From contig NZ_KB731325.1 in assembly GCF_000353285.1 (NCBI RefSeq), positions 200,381 to 264,380 of the forward strand: 64,000 nucleotides of DNA. Direction: 5' to 3'. Position numbers and translations under genes: made by a program. Shown in pieces: positions 9,297-18,223 of this stretch. The stretch comes from Leptolyngbya boryana PCC 6306 (GTDB taxonomy: Bacteria; Cyanobacteriota; Cyanobacteriia; Leptolyngbyales; Leptolyngbyaceae). Under the pieces are notes generated by a model, which saw only the letters and a program-made list of their open reading frames with translations, was not told the DNA's origin and made no database searches. The number at the start of each line of letters is the position of its first letter. Position 1 is the stretch's first letter.

Positions 9297-12164
9297 TTAT
9301 CGCAGGCGATCGAGTAAGTTGACAATCGCTTCGATTAATTTGTCTGGCTCAATCGGTTTGGCAAGGTGTTGTTGGAATCCAGCACTCAACGCCTGTTGCT
9401 GGTCAAGTTCTCCGGCATAGGCAGTGAGTGCGATCGCTACGCAGTTGCGCTTTGCGCTAATCGCTGGAATCCTTCCTCCAGGTTGGGCGGACGGCAATTC
9501 CCGTTGTGAAGCCTCGAAAAGTCGTACTTGGCGCATCAGCATATAGCCATCGATCTCCGGCATCCCAATATCGCTGATTAACACATCTGGTTGCCATTGC
9601 GCCAGAATCGTTAGGGCTTCCGTTGCTGAGGCTACCACCTTGACCTGTGCCCCTTGTGCTTCTAGAATCGTCAGCATCAAGTCGCGCGTATCGGCTTCGT
9701 CATCGACCACCAGAATGTTCACGTTGTGTAAGTCAGCCGTTGAAGTTGTCGGGAACCGTTCTAGGTCAGTTGCTGAGGGGAAAGATTGTAATGGCAAGCG
9801 AACTGTAAATGTTGCTCCTTGTCCTTCCCCGGCACTTTCCGCGCGAACTGTTCCACCGTGCTGTTCGGTCAAATGCTGCACGAGCGCGAGTCCTAATCCC
9901 AGTCCGCCAAATTTGCGGGTCGTGGCTCCATCTTCCTGACGGAAATAGTCAAACACATAGGGTAAAAAGTCAGGGCTGATGCCTTTGCCTGTGTCCTGAA
10001 CCTGGATCTGAGCAAACCTGTCACAGTGATCGAGGCGCACTTCGACCCGTCCGCCTTGTGGCGTAAACTTGACGGCATTGGTGAGCAAATTCCAAACAAT
10101 TTGTTGGAGCCGAGCCGCATCTCCTGAAACCACGCTCTCATTATCGTTTAGGGCTGTATGAATCTCAATGTTTTTCGCTTCTGCGGCTAGATGAACGGTT
10201 TCGATCGCTGCCTCGATCGTCGTTGCCAAATTCACGGAACTGATGTTCAGCACCATCTTGCCCTGCAAAATCCGCGAGACATCGAGCAAATCTTCAATCA
10301 ATTGGGCTTGCAGTTTGGCATTCCGTTCGATCGTGGCGAGTGCCTGAGCCGCTCTTTCTGGGCTAAATTTCTGGCTTTGCATCAGTTTCGTCCACCCTAG
10401 AATCGGATTGAGCGGCGATCGCAGTTCGTGGGACAACACCGCTAAAAATTCATCTTTGATGCGGTTCGCTCGTTCGGCTTCTTCACGAGCCGTTTGTTCT
10501 GCCACCAAACTACGAGCCAATTCAGCTTGGGCGTGTCGTTGCTGAGTCACATCGCGCAGGGTGACGATCGCGAGGATCACCTGCCCTTGCTTATCCCGAA
10601 CCGGCGTGCCGCCATAGTTGCCAATAAAGGTTCTACCAATGTCGCGACGATGAGCTTGGATCTCACAATTGGAGAACGTTTCACCCTGCAAAGCTCTGGC
10701 GATGGGCCATTGCTCCATCGGGACGAAACTCCCCTGCAAATCATGCACCTCAATCGTCTCAGGGAACTTGTGTAAGTGTCGCTGGACTTGCTCAAGCGAA
10801 TCGTATCCATGTATCGCCAGCGCGGCTGGATTAAATGTGAGAATGTTGCCCTGCGGGTCAGCAACCACTAAGCCCTCCGCCATGTGGTTAATCACCGCTT
10901 CGAGTTGCCCTAAGCTCGTCTCCAATCGGTGCAGCAATTGTTCACGTTCGGCTTCAGCTTGCTTACGATCGCTGATGTCCCCGATAACCCCAATCAAACG
11001 AAGGGGCGTACCGTCGGGTGCTAAATCGAATTGTCCACTAAACTCAGCCCAGCACCACTGACCCTTATCGTGCCGACGAATGCGGCAAACTCCCTGAAAG
11101 GAGCTGTTCTGCATCATGCTTTCTGCTAACTTCAGTTCAAACGCCTCTCGGTCTTCGGGATGAATGACGTTGTTGATAAACTCGACTTTGTTCAGTGTGC
11201 CTTCCGCCAAAGTGCGCCCGAAAATTTCGTACATCCGGGCGTTTTCCCAAACGGCATAATCGGTCTGGATGTTCCATTCAAATACGCCTAGGTTCGCCGC
11301 GCTTGTTGCCAAGTCGAGGCGTTGTTCTCGTTCGCGTAATGCGGCTTCTGCTTGCTGACGTTCTGCTTCGTTGCGCTTGAATTCACCTCGATCCAGCACG
11401 AAGCCAATCACGGTCTGCTCGTCCCGCGTCACCGAACCCAGAAGCATGGGCACTCGCGCACCATCTTTACGAATGTATTCTGTTTCAAACGGAGTGCAAA
11501 CGTCAGTCGTGCAGCGTTCTTGCTGGGCATGGCTACATTGGTTCCACTCGGATCGCTGAGTTGCTTCCTGATACTCTGGGGGGACTATCTCGTTCCAACG
11601 AATTCGCCCAGACAGCAAATCCTCCCGTGTGTAACCTAACATTTGCAGAAAAGTATCGTTTGCTTCGGTAATCGAGCCGTTCCGATCTGCCTGAAAAATG
11701 CCGATGATATTAGCCTCTGACAGATGAGCAAATTGGGCTTCGCTGTCACGCCAAGCCTTCAGGTTTGCATCGGCGCGTTTCTTGGCACTCCGTTGAGCTT
11801 CATTCAAAGAACTGATCAAGATTGCCGCGATCGCAAACACACTCAACTGGAACACGGCTCTTAGGTTAGCTAAATCGAGCGAATAGAGTGGTTCAAGGAA
11901 AAAATAGTTTAGAGCGACCGTAGACAACAGCGTTGCGAACAAGCCCGCCCCGAATCCTCCTAACCAAGAACTGATCATCACTGCAACAAAAAACAAGGCA
12001 GCCGGAGTGCCTCGCAGCAGGGGATCGAGTAGCAGCGTGATACTCAGGGCAGCAGCGACCGCCAGCAGTGCAATACTGTAGCGCCAGACCGAAGCCTGGA
12101 TTTCCAGATCGAACTGGGCTGGAAAAAACCGCTGTAGTTTTGCAGTGATTGTCCTAGTGACCAT
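9297..12164 (-). CDS. Membrane-anchored DUF4118/PAS hybrid histidine kinase
   Basis: Residues about 25-125 contain the four-helix DUF4118 (KdpD-like) membrane module, with YSIALLAVAAALSITLL, ALFFVAVMISSWLGGFG and LFATLLSTVALNYFF. Three PAS/PAC domains follow (about 140-270, 280-400 and 410-540). Then come HisKA with His579 in the variant LSHELRSPLNP, HATPase (QQIVWNLLTNAVKF, DTGKGI, GGLGLGLAL) and a receiver (PDVLISDIGMPEIDGYM). The receiver has an extra loop (RLFEASQRELPSAQPG and onward) before AIALTAYAGEL that the paralogues lack. The start codon overlaps the end of the upstream kinase gene (12154-14280) by 11 bp, implying translational coupling. This is the only intact array member with membrane helices. 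Confidence 0.92.
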   Translation of the reverse strand: MVTRTITAKLQRFFPAQFDLEIQASVWRYSIALLAVAAALSITLLLDPLLRGTPAALFFVAVMISSWLGGFGAGLFATLLSTVALNYFFLEPLYSLDLANLRAVFQLSVFAIAAILISSLNEAQRSAKKRADANLKAWRDSEAQFAHLSEANIIGIFQADRNGSITEANDTFLQMLGYTREDLLSGRIRWNEIVPPEYQEATQRSEWNQCSHAQQERCTTDVCTPFETEYIRKDGARVPMLLGSVTRDEQTVIGFVLDRGEFKRNEAERQQAEAALREREQRLDLATSAANLGVFEWNIQTDYAVWENARMYEIFGRTLAEGTLNKVEFINNVIHPEDREAFELKLAESMMQNSSFQGVCRIRRHDKGQWCWAEFSGQFDLAPDGTPLRLIGVIGDISDRKQAEAEREQLLHRLETSLGQLEAVINHMAEGLVVADPQGNILTFNPAALAIHGYDSLEQVQRHLHKFPETIEVHDLQGSFVPMEQWPIARALQGETFSNCEIQAHRRDIGRTFIGNYGGTPVRDKQGQVILAIVTLRDVTQQRHAQAELARSLVAEQTAREEAERANRIKDEFLAVLSHELRSPLNPILGWTKLMQSQKFSPERAAQALATIERNAKLQAQLIEDLLDVSRILQGKMVLNISSVNLATTIEAAIETVHLAAEAKNIEIHTALNDNESVVSGDAARLQQIVWNLLTNAVKFTPQGGRVEVRLDHCDRFAQIQVQDTGKGISPDFLPYVFDYFRQEDGATTRKFGGLGLGLALVQHLTEQHGGTVRAESAGEGQGATFTVRLPLQSFPSATDLERFPTTSTADLHNVNILVVDDEADTRDLMLTILEAQGAQVKVVASATEALTILAQWQPDVLISDIGMPEIDGYMLMRQVRLFEASQRELPSAQPGGRIPAISAKRNCVAIALTAYAGELDQQQALSAGFQQHLAKPIEPDKLIEAIVNLLDRLR

Positions 12165-14280
12165 CGTTTTTCTCCTTAGCCCGACTTGATTTCATGCGGT
12201 GAGCATTTGCAGCATTTACTGACGCAATCACCCTGACTAGTTCCTCTGGCTCGACTGGTTTTGCCAGATGGTGTTGAAACCCGGCTGCAATTGCCTGTTG
12301 CTGATTCATTTCTCCCGCGTAGGCAGTCAACGCGATCGCGGGAATCTTTCCGCCTTGCTCTGCGGGTAAGGCTCTGATCTGCTGGAGCAACATATAGCCA
12401 TCCATGTCTGGCATTCCAATATCGCTCAACAGAAGATCAGGTTTGGATTGAGTGAAAACTGCCAACCCTTCAAAGCCAGAAGCAACCGCTAACACTTGTG
12501 CCCCAGCCTGCTCTAAGAGAAAGGCAATCAATTCGCGAGTATCCGTCTCATCCTCGACTACTAAAACCCTAATCCCATCTAAACCCAGGGTTAGATCAGG
12601 CTCTAAACTCTCTGTGTCTGTCTCTGCTTGGGTTGGCATCAGCGGTAGCCGAACGATAAAGGTTGCTCCCCGTCCTTCTCCCTCGCTCTCTGCTCGAATC
12701 GTACCGCCGTGCAGTTCCACTAAGTGACGGACGATTGCGAGTCCTAATCCCAGTCCGCCAAACTTGCGAGTTGTTGCACCGTCCTCCTGGCGAAAGTAGT
12801 CAAACACATAGGGCAGGAAATCTGGAGCAATGCCCTTGCCCGTGTCTCGGATGATCATCTGAGCTTGATCGCCAAGGTTCTCTAGCCGGATATTGACTCG
12901 TCCCTCAGTCGGTGTGAATTTGACCGCGTTGGAGAGCAAATTCCAAACCACTTGCTGAAGGCGGGCGGAACCCCCTAGAATTTTTCTAACTGAAGTATCA
13001 AGCTCTGTCTGAATCTGAATTGACTTCGCCTCAGCCGCCAACCGCACCGTTTCCATTGCGGCTCGAATCGTCGCAGCTAAATCGACGGGAACCATGTTCA
13101 GGCTCAGTTTACCTTGCAGAATCCGCGAAACATCGAATAGATCTTCAATCAGTTCAGCCTGCAATTTCGCATTGCGTTCGATCGTGGTTAAGGCTTCCAG
13201 CGTCCTAGCCTGATTCAGTTTGCCGCTTTGCAGCAGTTTTGACCAGCCCAAAATCGGATTCAGCGGCGTTCGCAACTCGTGAGACAGCACCGCTAAAAAT
13301 TCATCTTTAATGCGGTTGGCAGCTTGGGCTTCTGCTCGTGCGGCTTGTTCCCGTCGTAGCAGGTGTTCGCGCTCGGCTTCAGCCTGTTTGCGCTCGGTAA
13401 TATCTAGCGCAATCCCAGTCATCCGGATCGGCTGATGATCTGCATCATAGAAGGTTTGACCGATCGCTGTGATCCAGCGTGCGCCGTGGATGGGGTGGTG
13501 AACGCGAAACTCGACATTGAGATCGCTCTGGTGTTCTAGAGACTCACGGGCAATGCGATCGGCGCGATCGCGGTCTTGTTCCACAATCGAGTCCAACCAA
13601 TTGTCGTAGGAGGGCTGAGTTGTTGCCGGATCAAGTCCATAGAGTTGATAATATTCTGCTGACCAAGTGACCTGATTCGTCACAATATCCCAATTCCATA
13701 CACCCGCTTTGGCTGCCTGTTGAGCAATCCGCAATCGCTCCTCGCTTTGGTGTAAGGCGGACTCGGCTCGTTTACGATCAGTGATATCCGTCGTAAACCC
13801 ACACAGGACTTTACCCGGAAAGCCGACATCTTCAGCAGGGAGTTTAATCGAGAGAAAGGTGTGACGACCATCAGGGAGATCCAGCGATTCCTCTAGTTGC
13901 ACCAGCTTGTTTTCCGCTAATATCCGGCGATCGTTCTCTAAAATCTCCTCCAAGTTTGGGTCGGAAAAAATTTCTCGATCGCGCTTTCCCACAATTTCTT
14001 CGACTGAGCGACCTGCCAATTGAGCAAAATGACGGTTGACCATCAAGAGTCGTCCTTCCTGGTCTTTGATATAAATAACCCCTGGTGTATTGTCCAAAAC
14101 GCTCTGAAGCAACCGTTCGGTGCGATGCTGTTCCGTAATATCCTGTAAACTTGCGATCGCGCCGACTAGTGTTTGATTGTCCACAATCGGTACAGCGTTA
14201 ATTAAAACAGCAACCTCAGAGCCATCTGCTCGTTGAATGAGAAGTGCCCTGTTCTTCACTGCTTTGCCTGTCCTTAACAC
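12154..14280 (-). CDS. PAS hybrid histidine kinase, apparently 5'-truncated
   Basis: The protein starts in the middle of a PAS domain: LRTGKAVKNRALLIQRADGS is the second half of a fold whose first half is absent. The frame stays open upstream of the GTG start to a stop near 14329, reading ...ADTPIAEV just before the start, which is typical PAS sequence, so 5' coding sequence has been lost. Two complete PAS/PAC domains (about 60-300), HisKA with His334 (LSHELRTPLNP), HATPase (QQVVWNLLSNAVKF, DTGKGI) and a receiver (PDLLLSDIGMPDMDGYM) remain intact. The IS110-type element begins within about 60-200 bp, so its insertion is the likely cause. Whether the GTG is used is unknown. Confidence 0.82.
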   Translation of the reverse strand: MLRTGKAVKNRALLIQRADGSEVAVLINAVPIVDNQTLVGAIASLQDITEQHRTERLLQSVLDNTPGVIYIKDQEGRLLMVNRHFAQLAGRSVEEIVGKRDREIFSDPNLEEILENDRRILAENKLVQLEESLDLPDGRHTFLSIKLPAEDVGFPGKVLCGFTTDITDRKRAESALHQSEERLRIAQQAAKAGVWNWDIVTNQVTWSAEYYQLYGLDPATTQPSYDNWLDSIVEQDRDRADRIARESLEHQSDLNVEFRVHHPIHGARWITAIGQTFYDADHQPIRMTGIALDITERKQAEAEREHLLRREQAARAEAQAANRIKDEFLAVLSHELRTPLNPILGWSKLLQSGKLNQARTLEALTTIERNAKLQAELIEDLFDVSRILQGKLSLNMVPVDLAATIRAAMETVRLAAEAKSIQIQTELDTSVRKILGGSARLQQVVWNLLSNAVKFTPTEGRVNIRLENLGDQAQMIIRDTGKGIAPDFLPYVFDYFRQEDGATTRKFGGLGLGLAIVRHLVELHGGTIRAESEGEGRGATFIVRLPLMPTQAETDTESLEPDLTLGLDGIRVLVVEDETDTRELIAFLLEQAGAQVLAVASGFEGLAVFTQSKPDLLLSDIGMPDMDGYMLLQQIRALPAEQGGKIPAIALTAYAGEMNQQQAIAAGFQHHLAKPVEPEELVRVIASVNAANAHRMKSSRAKEKNDGH

Positions 14281-14491
14281 TTCAGCGATCGGTGTGTCAG
14301 CATAACATATTCCCTGAGCTTCTCTAAGTCAAGTAAGAATGTGAAAAAGTGCTTCTACCATCATTGTTAGATTCATTCTAGACATCACAATTCTATCGAT
14401 TCTCAATCTGATAACTTCAGTAAGTTTAGAATCGAAAATCTAAATTACATTGAGTTTCATTCCTACATTCACACCATGACAAATGTCGCGT

Positions 14492-15749
14492 TCATGCTTG
14501 TGAAAGAATTTGCTGTGCTAAGGGTGACCCTTTTTGGTGCAATGCCAGGAGGTACTTGGCTTCATCATACGGAACTCGGTCTTGCCAGCAACGAAATAGA
14601 ATCCGAATCCACTTAAACGCCAGTGCTCGAATTGCAGCTTGATGCGTCTTTCCAGCTTGTTTCTGAGCTTGATAGAATGCCTTTGCCCCAGAGGGACGCT
14701 TTGCGCGATTCATTCGCCCACTCAATGAAGGTTTGGCGTAAGAATCTCGGTGCTCCCCAACGCCAATGTATCCAACACTTTTTCCCACTGCGTTCGGTTA
14801 CCGGAGCAATGCCTGCATACTGCAACAAGTCTTGGGCAGTTTGATAACGAGTGCGATCTTCTCCAAACGCCAGCAGCAATCGTGGCGCGAGGTTAGTTCC
14901 AGCATGAGGGAGCGCCGCAAAGATCGCAGCATCAGGCAGTTGATTGAATTCGCGATCTATTTGGGCTTCAAACTGACGCACCGATGTGAGCAAGCTACGA
15001 AGTTGGCTGACCAAGGCTTGCACCATGAGTTGAGACGATTCGACGATCGCCGAATCTTGCGTGAGTGGAATACCGTTGCGTAAACACTCAATTCGACGAG
15101 CATTGCAGTCTTTGTAGCGAGAATGATGCTCACAGAAAAACTGCTGCAACTGTTCATCGCTGACTTGCTGCACCGCACTCAAAGTTGACCATTGTGTGAG
15201 AAAGTCACAGAACACCATCGTATCGCGATGCTCGAAACAGTCAATCGCTTGAGGAAAGTATCCTTTGAGCACATCGACGAGACGATTGGTCGTGCGTCCA
15301 ATATCTTCAATCAGCGTGCGTCGCCATTCGACGAGTGCTTGCAGTTTTCTGAGCATTGGGCTGGCAGGTTGCCAAACCGTCAGTTTATCCCGGTGTTTCC
15401 GAAGAAGTTCAACCTGCAGTGCTGCATCCGTCGGATCATCCTTTGCACGACTCGGAGTAAAGACTTGACGATACTTAGAGACGGTTTGAGGATTGACGGG
15501 ATAGAGGACAAGGAACTCGTACTTACACAATGCATAGATCAACGGTCCTCGTTTCTGTTCCAGGCAAACAGCAATCGGTTGTCCTCCATAGCGCACCCGC
15601 AATTGCATTGCCCAGGCTTCAATCGCTTCTGGTCGAGCGCCAATCACGCAATGTTCTTGAGTTTGAGCCGCACAATCATACAAACACACATCGTGCTTTT
15701 GGTCTGCCCAATCTAAACCAATCAAAGCCACATAAGGCATGTCAGTCAT
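14492..15749 (-). pseudogene. IS110-family transposase (DEDD recombinase), frameshifted
   Basis: The N-terminal part has the IS110 RuvC-like catalytic domain: IGLDWADQKHDVCLYD (first acidic residues), CLEQKRGPLIYAL and KDDPTDA. The C-terminal transposase_20 region shows LPDAAIFAALPHAGTNLAPRLLLAFG and LLQYAGIAPVTERSGK. The reading frame is lost at about 14690-14710, in the stretch reading SLWGKG. The continuation AKAFYQAQKQAGKTHQAAIR to WIRILFRCWQDR is in another frame and ends at 14492. A single-base change at the TCTGGGG run would explain it. The gene is probably inactive, unless the shift is a sequencing error or programmed. IS110 transposases work with an element-encoded bridge RNA. Confidence 0.85.
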
Positions 15750-15880
15750 CTGAGTCCACCTCCGAAGGAATGTGTCATCATGAACTTGGTTTCAATCCCA
15801 GTCTTCAGGCGAAAGTATTATGGCAGACATAAAAATCTGTCCCTGAGGATTCGTTCATTGAGGACTAGGAAGCGAGGTCA
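15750..15880 (-). ncRNA. Candidate IS110 bridge (guide) RNA region
   Basis: About 130 bp of non-coding DNA lies between the transposase start and the presumed element end. In IS110-group elements such as IS621 the bridge RNA is encoded in this position, on the transposase strand upstream of the gene. No loop or guide assignment was attempted. The call rests on position and known family biology, not on a recognised fold. Confidence 0.25.
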
Positions 15881-16210
15881 GTGCGACAATATGTTAGAAG
15901 TCATCTGGCTGTCGCCCGTTGCATAGTCGTCACTGACCTTGCCTATTCTCAGGGCAATTCTGATCTCTTCGGTACTGCCCTTGTCTACCCATAAAACCGA
16001 TTGACCATTGAAGTTCAATAAGTTGAAGGCGTGATGAAATGCCTCATCGGTCGCCTTTGCGTTAGGAACTTGCCCCCATACTTCGATGGCAGCCTGATTG
16101 AAGGATTGAATTTGCCCCCTACGATCGCAGACGTAGGTTGCCACGGGAACAAGATCGAGCAGACGTAAATCATTGATGACCATCGGGTTAAGGGAAAGCA
16201 GTTTATTCAT
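15878..16210 (-). CDS. Short PAS-domain protein or kinase remnant
   Basis: This 110-residue protein has the start of a PAS fold: LVPVATYVCDRRGQIQSFN is the classic first strand, followed by AAIEVWGQ. After about residue 50 it diverges and ends at ILSH without the second half of the domain or any kinase core. It lies just beyond the IS110-like element, on the same strand as the kinase array. It could be the start of another array kinase truncated there. It contains a stretch (ALRIGK) parallel to the ALRTGK segment of its relatives, so it is probably not simply the missing 5' half of the gene at 12154-14280. Function is unlikely alone, though single-PAS proteins exist. Confidence 0.5.
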   Translation of the reverse strand: MNKLLSLNPMVINDLRLLDLVPVATYVCDRRGQIQSFNQAAIEVWGQVPNAKATDEAFHHAFNLLNFNGQSVLWVDKGSTEEIRIALRIGKVSDDYATGDSQMTSNILSH

Positions 16211-16239
16211 AGAGGGTGACGGACTTCACTCAACTGAAA

Positions 16240-16569
16240 TCATAAATTCCTACTTTCCTTCCAGCCAACTGGCTTAATCTCATTGGATTGGAGGTTATCT
16301 CGGTTTCTATTAGTACTGGGGTATATGGGTGAGTTTTCCTCTAGAAAATACGGTTTCAGTAGCGCGATGCCAGGGTGATCGATTTGTCGTACCAATTCTG
16401 CGATCAGCTTCAACGCCATCGGTAAAGGTGTAGTGTGCCCATTCTCTCAGTGATTAACGGTTTTGAACGAAACCCCTAGCCGAGCTGCAAAACTCTCCTG
16501 AGATAGGTTGAGTCGCTGTCGCAGGTCACGGATTAACGTTGCAGTATTTGATAATTTCGTGATTGGCAT
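16240..16569 (-). pseudogene. XRE-type HTH regulator with in-frame TGA
   Basis: The best start is the ATG at 16567-16569, with AAAGGAG upstream. The product begins MPITKLSN, then IRDLRQRLNLSQESFAARLGVSFKTVN, a typical Cro/C1 helix-turn-helix. The next codons are CAC TGA GAG where the family has an R-W-E(N) motif; TGG to TGA plus CGC to CAC would explain this. After the stop (16447-16449) the same frame runs on as ENGHTTPLPMALKLIAELVR and LLKPYFLEENSPIYPS to a TGA at 16240. A nonsense mutation thus removes the C-terminal two thirds. It lies divergent from the broken response regulator gene. Confidence 0.75.
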
Positions 16570-17046
16570 TGTCTTTTTCTTCTCCTTTAGGAGGAAGAAT
16601 AGGGCACAAGGGATACTGAGGAACCCGACTAGAGGCAGATTTTGCAATTCGGGATGATGGCAAACTATTCCTCAGGTGGGAGGTATGAAAATAGACACGA
16701 GGGACATACTCTATAGCGGGCTGCCTAAGTTGCGAATCATGCCTCATGTCTTACTGGTTGATGATGAAGCCCCTCTGCGGGATAGCCTGAGTTACGCTTT
16801 GCAGAAAGAGGGCTATGAAGTCACAACCGCAGCGGACGTTGCTGCTGCATTGAAACTATTTCACAAGCAAGTGCCGGATGTGATCTTGCTGGATCTGATG
16901 CTACCGGAGGTAGGCGGCATGGAGGTGTGTTGGCGCATCCGAGCCTTTTCCGATGTTCCCATTGTGATGCTGACCGCAAAAGATCAAGACATCGACAAAG
17001 TGTGGGGACTCGAAGCAGGAGCCGATGACTACATCACGAAGCCATT

Positions 17047-17063
17047 AGAGTTGTTGGGGAATA
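17047..17063 (+). repeat. Left terminal inverted repeat of the IS5-like element
   Basis: AGAGTTGTTGGGGAATA, pairing with 18039-18055 at 16 of 17 positions. It is preceded by the ATT target duplication. Confidence 0.9.
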
Positions 17064-17102
17064 AGTTGTAGAGTTGTGAGATTCCTGCTTTTTGCCATCA
17101 GA

Positions 17103-18011
17103 TTAAGCAGCCATCAAGTAAAAGTTCCAGAGCCCAGCAGCAGTCAGCATTAAACGGTCATCAAAATCTTTTATACGATTGCGATAGATTGCGCTCACCG
17201 CACCATAACGCTTGATGCCTGCAAACGCATTCTCACAGAGAACTCGCGATTGGCTCAAACTGCGATTTTCTTGTTTCTGCTCATCGCTTAACTCACCCCC
17301 TCTCGGTTTCTTGTGCGGAATGCGAATGTTCGTGTACTCGGACTGCAAGCCTTGAAACCCCAAATCGACTTCAATGGGAATCTCATCTGGGATATGAAAC
17401 GCAATCTCTTCTTGGGCTTCAAAGCGCTTGTCGTGGAGCTTTCCTTCGCAGGCTTTGCTCAACACCAACACTCGTTTGGTTTGGTCTACTGCCGCTAGGT
17501 GCTTGCGGGTATGACGACGCTTTTTGCCGGAGTAGTTTTGCGTCTGCTGTTCTGCATCTTGAGGGCGTTGAATCGGACGCTCAGTTCCATCAATCATCAC
17601 CCGTTCCACGCCTGGAAACATCTCCATGAAAGCGTCAATGCTGCGTAACTTGCGTTCGGGTAACACTAACTCATGCCCCAATGCAGTTTCGAGAATCGGT
17701 TGCAGTTCATGCATCCATTCATGCGTCTGAGAACGGTCAAGGTCAAACAAAATCCCGGCTAAATCAAAGGTCGGGTAGCATTTAAAGTAGAACAAAATGT
17801 AAAACAGCTTCGCTTCTGTGCTGTTCAACCTGGCTTTGCGCCCACCGCCCTTTGCTCGTTTTCGGACTGGCTTTGCCGCACTGCGGCTTGCCTCATACGC
17901 TTGCTCAAAACTCGGCAGCAGGGCATCAAAAGCTTTACGATTCAGTCCAGTCAAAGCTCGAAGCAAGCGATCTTGGTTTAGGGCGCGTTCAAGGTTCAAC
18001 ATCAGATGCAA
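17103..18011 (-). CDS. IS5-family transposase (DDE_Tnp_4 type)
   Basis: A 302-residue DDE transposase. An N-terminal helical region (LTGLNRKAFDALLPSFEQAY) and an HTH-like stretch (TFDLAGILFDLDRSQTHEW) are followed by the catalytic residues. These are D in VMIDGTERPI (about 140), D in IEVDLGFQGLQ (about 219) and E in LCENAFAGIKRY (about 264). It ends FDDRLMLTAAGLWNFYLMAA, a conserved tail shared with the remnant at 20859. Start: a TTG at 18011 or the ATG at 18002. The gene is full-length and fills the element; no lesion is seen. Confidence 0.93.
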   Translation of the reverse strand: MHLMLNLERALNQDRLLRALTGLNRKAFDALLPSFEQAYEASRSAAKPVRKRAKGGGRKARLNSTEAKLFYILFYFKCYPTFDLAGILFDLDRSQTHEWMHELQPILETALGHELVLPERKLRSIDAFMEMFPGVERVMIDGTERPIQRPQDAEQQTQNYSGKKRRHTRKHLAAVDQTKRVLVLSKACEGKLHDKRFEAQEEIAFHIPDEIPIEVDLGFQGLQSEYTNIRIPHKKPRGGELSDEQKQENRSLSQSRVLCENAFAGIKRYGAVSAIYRNRIKDFDDRLMLTAAGLWNFYLMAA

Positions 18012-18038
18012 TTCACAGGATTTCTGTCTATTATCCTC

Positions 18039-18055
18039 TATTTCCCAACAACTCT
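18039..18055 (-). repeat. Right terminal inverted repeat of the IS5-like element
   Basis: Reverse complement AGAGTTGTTGGGAAATA, pairing with 17047-17063. It is followed by ATT. Confidence 0.9.
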
Positions 18056-18223
18056 ATTTAACACGCGAGAATTGTTGGCACGCATTCGAGCGGTTTTGCG
18101 GCGACGCTCGGCGGGAGAAGGATCACCAACTGTGGATTAGGGGCAATGTGGTTGAAACGATGCGGTTCAATCAAGTGGAATTCGTTACACACAAAGCTGT
18201 TACTCACTTACTAGCTGCTCACG

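Larger units (their letters stand above)
14330..15890 (-). mobile_element. IS110-family insertion sequence, ends approximate
   Basis: Inferred from the IS110-type transposase at 14492-15749 plus about 150 bp of non-coding sequence on each side. It lies between a PAS kinase without a 5' end and a separate PAS fragment. IS110 elements normally lack terminal inverted repeats and clear target duplications, so the ends cannot be fixed by eye. TCCCTGAG occurs directly repeated at 14311-14318 and 15840-15847, and TAACATATT occurs inverted at 14303-14311 and 15888-15896. Either pair could mark the borders or be chance. Confidence 0.55.
17047..18055. mobile_element. IS5-family element, complete, with ATT target duplication
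   Basis: Terminal inverted repeats AGAGTTGTTGGGGAATA (17047-17063) and TATTTCCCAACAACTCT (18039-18055) match at 16 of 17 positions. They are flanked by a 3-bp direct repeat ATT (17044-17046 and 18056-18058). A 3-bp ANT duplication fits the ISL2 subgroup of IS5. The 1009-bp element carries one intact transposase gene on the minus strand and may still be mobile. Confidence 0.9.
16739..18140 (+). pseudogene. OmpR-type response regulator, split by an IS5-like element and lacking its DNA-binding domain
   Basis: The first segment (16739-17046) encodes a receiver domain: LLVDDEAPLRDSL, the phosphorylation motif DVILLDLMLPE, MLTAKD and the KP of ADDYITKP. The IS5-like element interrupts right after KP. 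Removing 17047-18058 (element plus one ATT copy) joins AAG CCA TT to T AAC ACG CGA GAA, giving KPFNTRELLARIRAVLRRRS, exactly the expected end of an OmpR-family receiver. The frame then stops at a TAG (18138-18140). No winged-helix sequence follows; the partner kinase starts within about 80 bp. At least two events, an insertion and a deletion or frameshift, have destroyed the gene. Confidence 0.85.

Noticed and set aside
14303-15896. TAACATATT inverted pair as true IS110 terminal repeats
   Set aside because: It is only 9 bp in AT-rich DNA, and IS110 elements generally lack terminal repeats; the competing TCCCTGAG direct repeat is equally short. Joining the flanks at the latter does not restore an open kinase frame.
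15878-16210. Short PAS protein as the missing 5' half of the kinase at 12154-14280
   Set aside because: The fragment already contains its own counterpart of the ALRTGK segment with which the kinase begins, so the two overlap in the PAS fold rather than complement each other.
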